Shown in pieces: positions 60,123 through 64,000 of a stretch of DNA of 64,000 nt. Origin of the DNA: Stropharia rugosoannulata (taxonomy: Eukaryota; Basidiomycota; Agaricomycetes; Agaricales; Strophariaceae). How positions within the stretch are numbered: position 1 is the first letter of the stretch; the number at the start of each line of letters is the position of its first letter. Below the pieces are notes generated by a model. That model ran no database searches. It was given only the letters and a program-made list of their open reading frames with translations, and was not told the origin of the DNA. The DNA lies in contig JANCIK010000003.1 in NCBI GenBank assembly GCA_028532985.1, positions 1,560,001 through 1,624,000 of the forward strand. The letters run 5' to 3'. A program made the translations under genes and the position numbers.

Positions 60123-60526
60123 GTAAGCCGTTCCCCTGCCCGCCCCGCCCTCGCTGACGCCCCCAGACCCTCGCCGTCGACCTCCTCCACCCCAGCGCAG
60201 AGCACGAGGCCAAGCAGCACAAGCTCAAGCGGCTCGTGCAGTCCCCCAACTCGTACTTCATGGACGTAAAGTGCCCCGGTGAGCAGATCGCGGCCCCCTC
60301 TGCCCCAAACACTCATGGCCCCCGCGTTTCCAGGCTGCTTCGCCATCACCACCGTCTTCTCGCATGCCCAGACCGTGGTCGTCTGCCCTTCGTGCACAAG
60401 CGTGTTGTGCCAGCCCACAGGAGGAAAGGCCAGGCTCACAGAGGGTGCGTGCTGCCTCGCCTTGCCGTTTCACCTCTCACCTCTCTCTCCCTCTCCCCAG
60501 GTTGCTCGTTCCGTAAAAAGAACTAA
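60120..60526 (+). CDS. RPS27: 40S ribosomal protein eS27
   Basis: Seen: four exons, 60120-60122 (ATG only), 60167-60278, 60334-60444 and 60501-60526, total 83 aa. The protein reads [20 protein letters not shown]...[14 protein letters not shown]...[31 protein letters not shown]. The zinc knuckle C-x2-C...C-x2-C (CPGC, CPSC) is intact. The length equals the family's. Known: eS27 is a zinc-binding protein of the small subunit. Odd: the first coding exon contains only the initiation codon, followed by GTAAGC. Confidence 0.96.
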
Positions 60527-63500
60527 TCTCACAAAATCCCGTGTCTTATTTTACTGCGTTATACATTGCTCTCCTCCCGTGCACTCGCATCGCCCGCTCC
60601 CAGGGCCCTACATACGCACTCGCTGTTTTCCGTCTTGGATTGTACTATCTCGGTGAATGATACGCATATATCATCCCTGTAATCACCATAGTCAGTGAAA
60701 ATTTCGAGTTGCGATCCCTCCTTAGCGGCAACTTGATCATGATGACTCGCGATCAAAAACTTGTTTGACTCATTCCGTCTCCATTCTCCGTCCCGGTCCC
60801 TCGTCCACCTAACTCCGCCTGAACCCTGTCCAGAGTCCCACACCGGCCCCACTCGTGGGGTTAGTTTCATTAAAAATGTATGCTTGACATCTCATGGTCC
60901 TATGTCTTCCAGATGTGACGATTCCCAAAATGCGAACAATAGCAGCTTTCTCACCCGACGCAGCCTTGCCTTCTTCCATTTGTGAGGGCTGACGTTATTC
61001 CCTTATCTGGGGTCTGATCCAGAGTATATTCGCTTAGCCTGTTCTTTGTTGTGTCCTTTGTATTATACGCGCGAGCGAGCTCTCGTTTGATGGCGCACAT
61101 CGAAGCGTGTCTTTTCGTAAATTAATCCAGTCCGCTTCGGTGTGGGGTGCCGCCCTTGCGTACGTACATACGCGCTGCCCTTGTATTTGGGTTATTGGAC
61201 CCTTATGCCCTGAGTGTCTTCTACTTTGTTTGTTAGCTTGTAATTTTAAGCGGGTGTACTAGACATTGCGCCCTGGTAGCTATGGCACGAATGTACATAA
61301 ACTACGTCTTTGTACAGAAGAGAATAATAGGTATGATTGGCGAGACGCTGAGCGCGGCCGCTCTGGCACCCGCCTTCCGCCCTGCGGCACGCGGCAGCGG
61401 ATATTGGTGTCATGGCGAGGAGTCGGGACTTTGTATGTAGATAAATAAAATAATAAAGAGTCGGAGGCGGAAGTAACCACTATGTAGTATCCAACCTTTC
61501 AGAGCCGCCGAGCTCTCTTTGTTCTCTAATTCCGTTGGTTGATTGAGTAGAGGTGTACATTGACTGATGTCGAGACGTAGAGATGCAGGAGACAATAGGG
61601 TGCGGTGTATGCCGCGCCTGTGAGTTACAAAGATAGCGAACGCATCACTAGAGATTCAGGTCGTGCATTGGTGCCTAGTATTCGTTTGCGCTTGTTGCCT
61701 TCAAGGCGCGGTGGGTTCCGAGAGAGAGAGAAAACGGTACAATGCACATTGACTACATCACCCTAATTGACCAACTTTGTGTGATTAAGCTTGCATCTGT
61801 CTAAGCTTGAAGCTTAAGGTCTCCGTCTGACCGTGGCGAGTATCACTGAATTAATGACAATAATAACATTAACAATAAGTACTCTACGTAGCGTGCGCAC
61901 GGTAATACTACGCGCCGGCGACGGTCGATACCCAGGCGACGTGGCGTCTGGGCGGGCGCGCCGGCGGTGTTTCCTTTTTGATTGTGCTGCATGCCACATA
62001 GACATTGTATTGATGAAGCGTACAAGAGAAAATAGCAGGAAATTCTGATGGATGGGATGGCGCGCGACGCGCAGCACGCGGCGTGATCGCGTATCCCCTC
62101 CCACATCAACGCTTCTTTCTGCTGCATATAGCCTTTCACAAGAGTTCCTGTGGTGTCCTTATGCGCGGGGTTATTATTTGAAGATTCGCTGAGAAACGCC
62201 GTCGGGTGGGGCCGAGCAGACCTCGCCAGGTTGATCGTTAATTGTTCTCCATGCAGGGCGCGTGTGGGACCGAAGTGGAGGACTGATTATTATAACAATA
62301 GTAAAACAAAGTCCTTCGCGAAGTGCAGGCGCAAGCGGTCATTCATTGACAGTTATTGACGCTGGGGCTGTACCGGGCGTGCCTTGGAGTAAGTAGAAGA
62401 CTTGGGCCATACAGAAATACATACAGACAAAGTACGCGCGCCGGGATTGCTGGTTGATTGCTGTTGTGAGTATCGGGAACAAAGTACGAAACAAAGTACC
62501 CTATAGATCATTCCACCTGGCCCGAGACTCAGCCGGGGATGATCTTCAGTCCTGCTTTTGTGTGCGTGCGCCTTGTATTTTATTTTATCTTATATCTTGT
62601 ATTTTTATGATGAAGGAATACTTGAATATGTACCTGGCATGTTATTGAACAAAAGGCGCGCAGACGCATCAAAACTTCATAGAAGTAGTACGTGACGAAC
62701 TCTCACACCATTGAAGGAGTAGCAATCATCATCACTCTTAGACGGCATGCACAGAGTTGCCAGCACCAGCAGCTGACCCTGCCGCGAAATCCAACTAAGC
62801 GCTTTGCATACCCTTTCTTATCTTCCATTTCATTAGCAAGATAATTAACGCTATCGAGCGCCCTCCGAGAAGCTTCGAGCCTGCGTTCACCCGACGCCAG
62901 CCAGGGAGAGACAAGTATGAGGCATACCGTAAGCCAGTGACGCACGATGACACGTACCGTGGCAGCGCAGATATCGAAGTGACAGAGAAGCACCATGGTA
63001 TGATGCGCAAGGACAATTGAGAGGCAGGAACTGCACATCGACTGTCTGATTATCGTGCATAGAGTTCTGATGGCGCGACGGTGTACGTACCCAATACGTA
63101 CCTGCGTGCGTATGTGATTAGTGCCGTGGGGATGAGAATGCTGCGCTATCGCAGTTCGAGCATTGAGTACTGCTGTAATATGGCACGACCGAAGTGTATT
63201 TATGGAGAAGGACAACTTTGGATGACGCTCGCCATATACCCTTGTGAACTCGACAGTCGGATCATCGTCTAGAAAAATAACAACAGAATGTAACGGGCGC
63301 TTCCAAAGCGGGCTTCTAGATAACTAGACGAGTCTTAACATACTTTACATGAGTCTTCATTGCAATTCCTGGACGTATCCATTCCGGTTTACATACTTTC
63401 ATTATGATAGGTAGGTATATGTGGTTAGATAAAATAAAGGTATCGGCAAGACTCATTGGCACCTGGAAGCCCGGTTGCGACTGCGAATGGATAGATGGAA

Positions 63501-63586
63501 TGGTCTATATCTATTAGTAAGTAGGTGGAGTCCGTATATTGGTGAGTAGAACTCCATGATTAAATTAGAAGCGGCGAGAGGAGGGA
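60527..63586. other. 3.1-kb region without a supported gene
   Basis: No coding gene recognised on either strand. AT-rich and simple-sequence patches occur near 61850-61880 and 62580-62640. Open frames here lack splice continuity. Confidence 0.5.
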
Positions 63587-64000
63587 TTACAGTTTCGCCT
63601 TCGGATCTGCCTTCGTCTCGTCCGGTCCTCGAATGTTGGAGCGCACGACACCCTCTTGGGAGGTCACGGCGACTAGCGTGCCGTCTCTCGCAAATATCTG
63701 TAAAGCGTAAACTGTTAAGATTGTTAGAAGCAAATAAACGCAGGGACGTACGCGTCCGTGCATGATTGCACGTCCTGAGCCCGCCGACGGGCAGTCCATC
63801 TATGTGCGAAAGAGCGTAAATCACGCTGAAGGTGAGATGTATCATAGCGCGAAAGCATACCTCGTACAACAGCCAGTCGCCCGCGTCAAAATCATTGCTG
63901 TGGAATGAATTATTGTAAGTTGAAGCACAATTTCGACCTGGGTGTCGTTAATTACCTGTAATACCATATCGAATGGTCAAGCGTAGACTATTGCAAGTTC
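63587..64000 (-). CDS. TesB-type acyl-CoA thioesterase (C-terminal part; continues beyond window)
   Basis: Seen: four small exons on the minus strand, 63987-63956, 63897-63861, 63799-63752 and 63697-63587. They join as STLDHSIWYYSNDFD, AGDWLLYE, MDCPSAGSGRAIMHGR, and IFARDGTLVAVTSQEGVVR. This matches the C-terminal hotdog domain of acyl-CoA thioesterase II, including the LDH, WLLYE and QEGVVR blocks. The end KADPKAKL has a final -AKL tripeptide, close to a peroxisomal PTS1. Known: hydrolyses fatty acyl-CoAs, often in peroxisomes. The start and N-terminal hotdog lie beyond 64000. Confidence 0.88.

Overview
The window is nuclear DNA from a filamentous basidiomycete, most likely an Agaricomycete. 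The evidence is a high density of short introns (about 50-65 nt, donors such as GTATGT, GTGCGT and GTAAGT), moderately high GC, many conserved single-copy eukaryotic genes, and the protein families present: class III-type GH18 chitinases with CBM5/12-like modules, a 14-helix-type MFS exporter and fungal BLM10. I cannot name the species. There are no rRNA genes, CRISPR arrays or viral genes, and I recognised no tRNA.

Layout. 1-1.2 kb: 3' part of a tandem CCCH zinc-finger (TIS11/tristetraprolin-like) gene, then a CU-rich, G-poor stretch. 2.4-4.0 kb: choline/ethanolamine kinase (-). 4.0-7.6 kb: no convincing gene, but a complete 608-bp non-autonomous pogo/Tigger-like element with TA target duplication. 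7.6-10.0 kb: MFS exporter (-). 10.8-12.5 kb: mitochondrial DnaJ (MDJ1-like, -). 13.3-17.5 kb: two casein kinase II alpha genes in inverted orientation around a SET-domain gene. 18.2-23.3 kb: two tandem GH18 chitinases. 25.9-28.7 kb: a WRN/EXD2-type 3'-5' exonuclease with an RG-rich tail, divergent from a small S/P/H/R-rich protein. 31.2-33.0 kb: RING-finger protein. 33.2-35.7 kb: unrecognised 805-aa protein. 36.1-38.3 kb: TRAX/translin-family gene (-) divergent from a HIT protein. 38.6-47.1 kb: BLM10/PA200 proteasome activator (-), very intron-rich. 49.0-50.2 kb: Ser/Thr-rich single-pass membrane protein. 50.6-51.5 kb: nuclear protein resembling RXT2 (-). 52.1-53.6 kb: biotin synthase (-). 54.5-54.8 kb: small 94-aa protein. 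59.0-60.5 kb: BTG/Tob-family protein (-) divergent from ribosomal protein eS27. 63.6-64.0 kb: 3' end of a TesB-type acyl-CoA thioesterase (-). Long stretches at 23.3-25.9, 28.7-31.2, 54.8-59.0 and 60.5-63.6 kb hold no gene I can support.

How the genes relate. This is mostly a mosaic of housekeeping genes, not a pathway cluster. Local arrangements that may matter are the tandem chitinase pair, the CK2 alpha/SET/CK2 alpha block, and three compact divergent promoters (TRAX/HIT, exonuclease/small protein, BTG/eS27). The most striking recurrent feature is micro-exons: a start-codon-only exon in eS27, an 8-nt exon in both chitinases, an 8-nt terminal exon that supplies the HbYX tail of BLM10, 21- and 17-nt exons in biotin synthase, and a 15-nt exon in the membrane protein. 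These decide the correct protein ends and active-site motifs and would be missed by simple frame reading. I did not find a clearly new multi-gene system.
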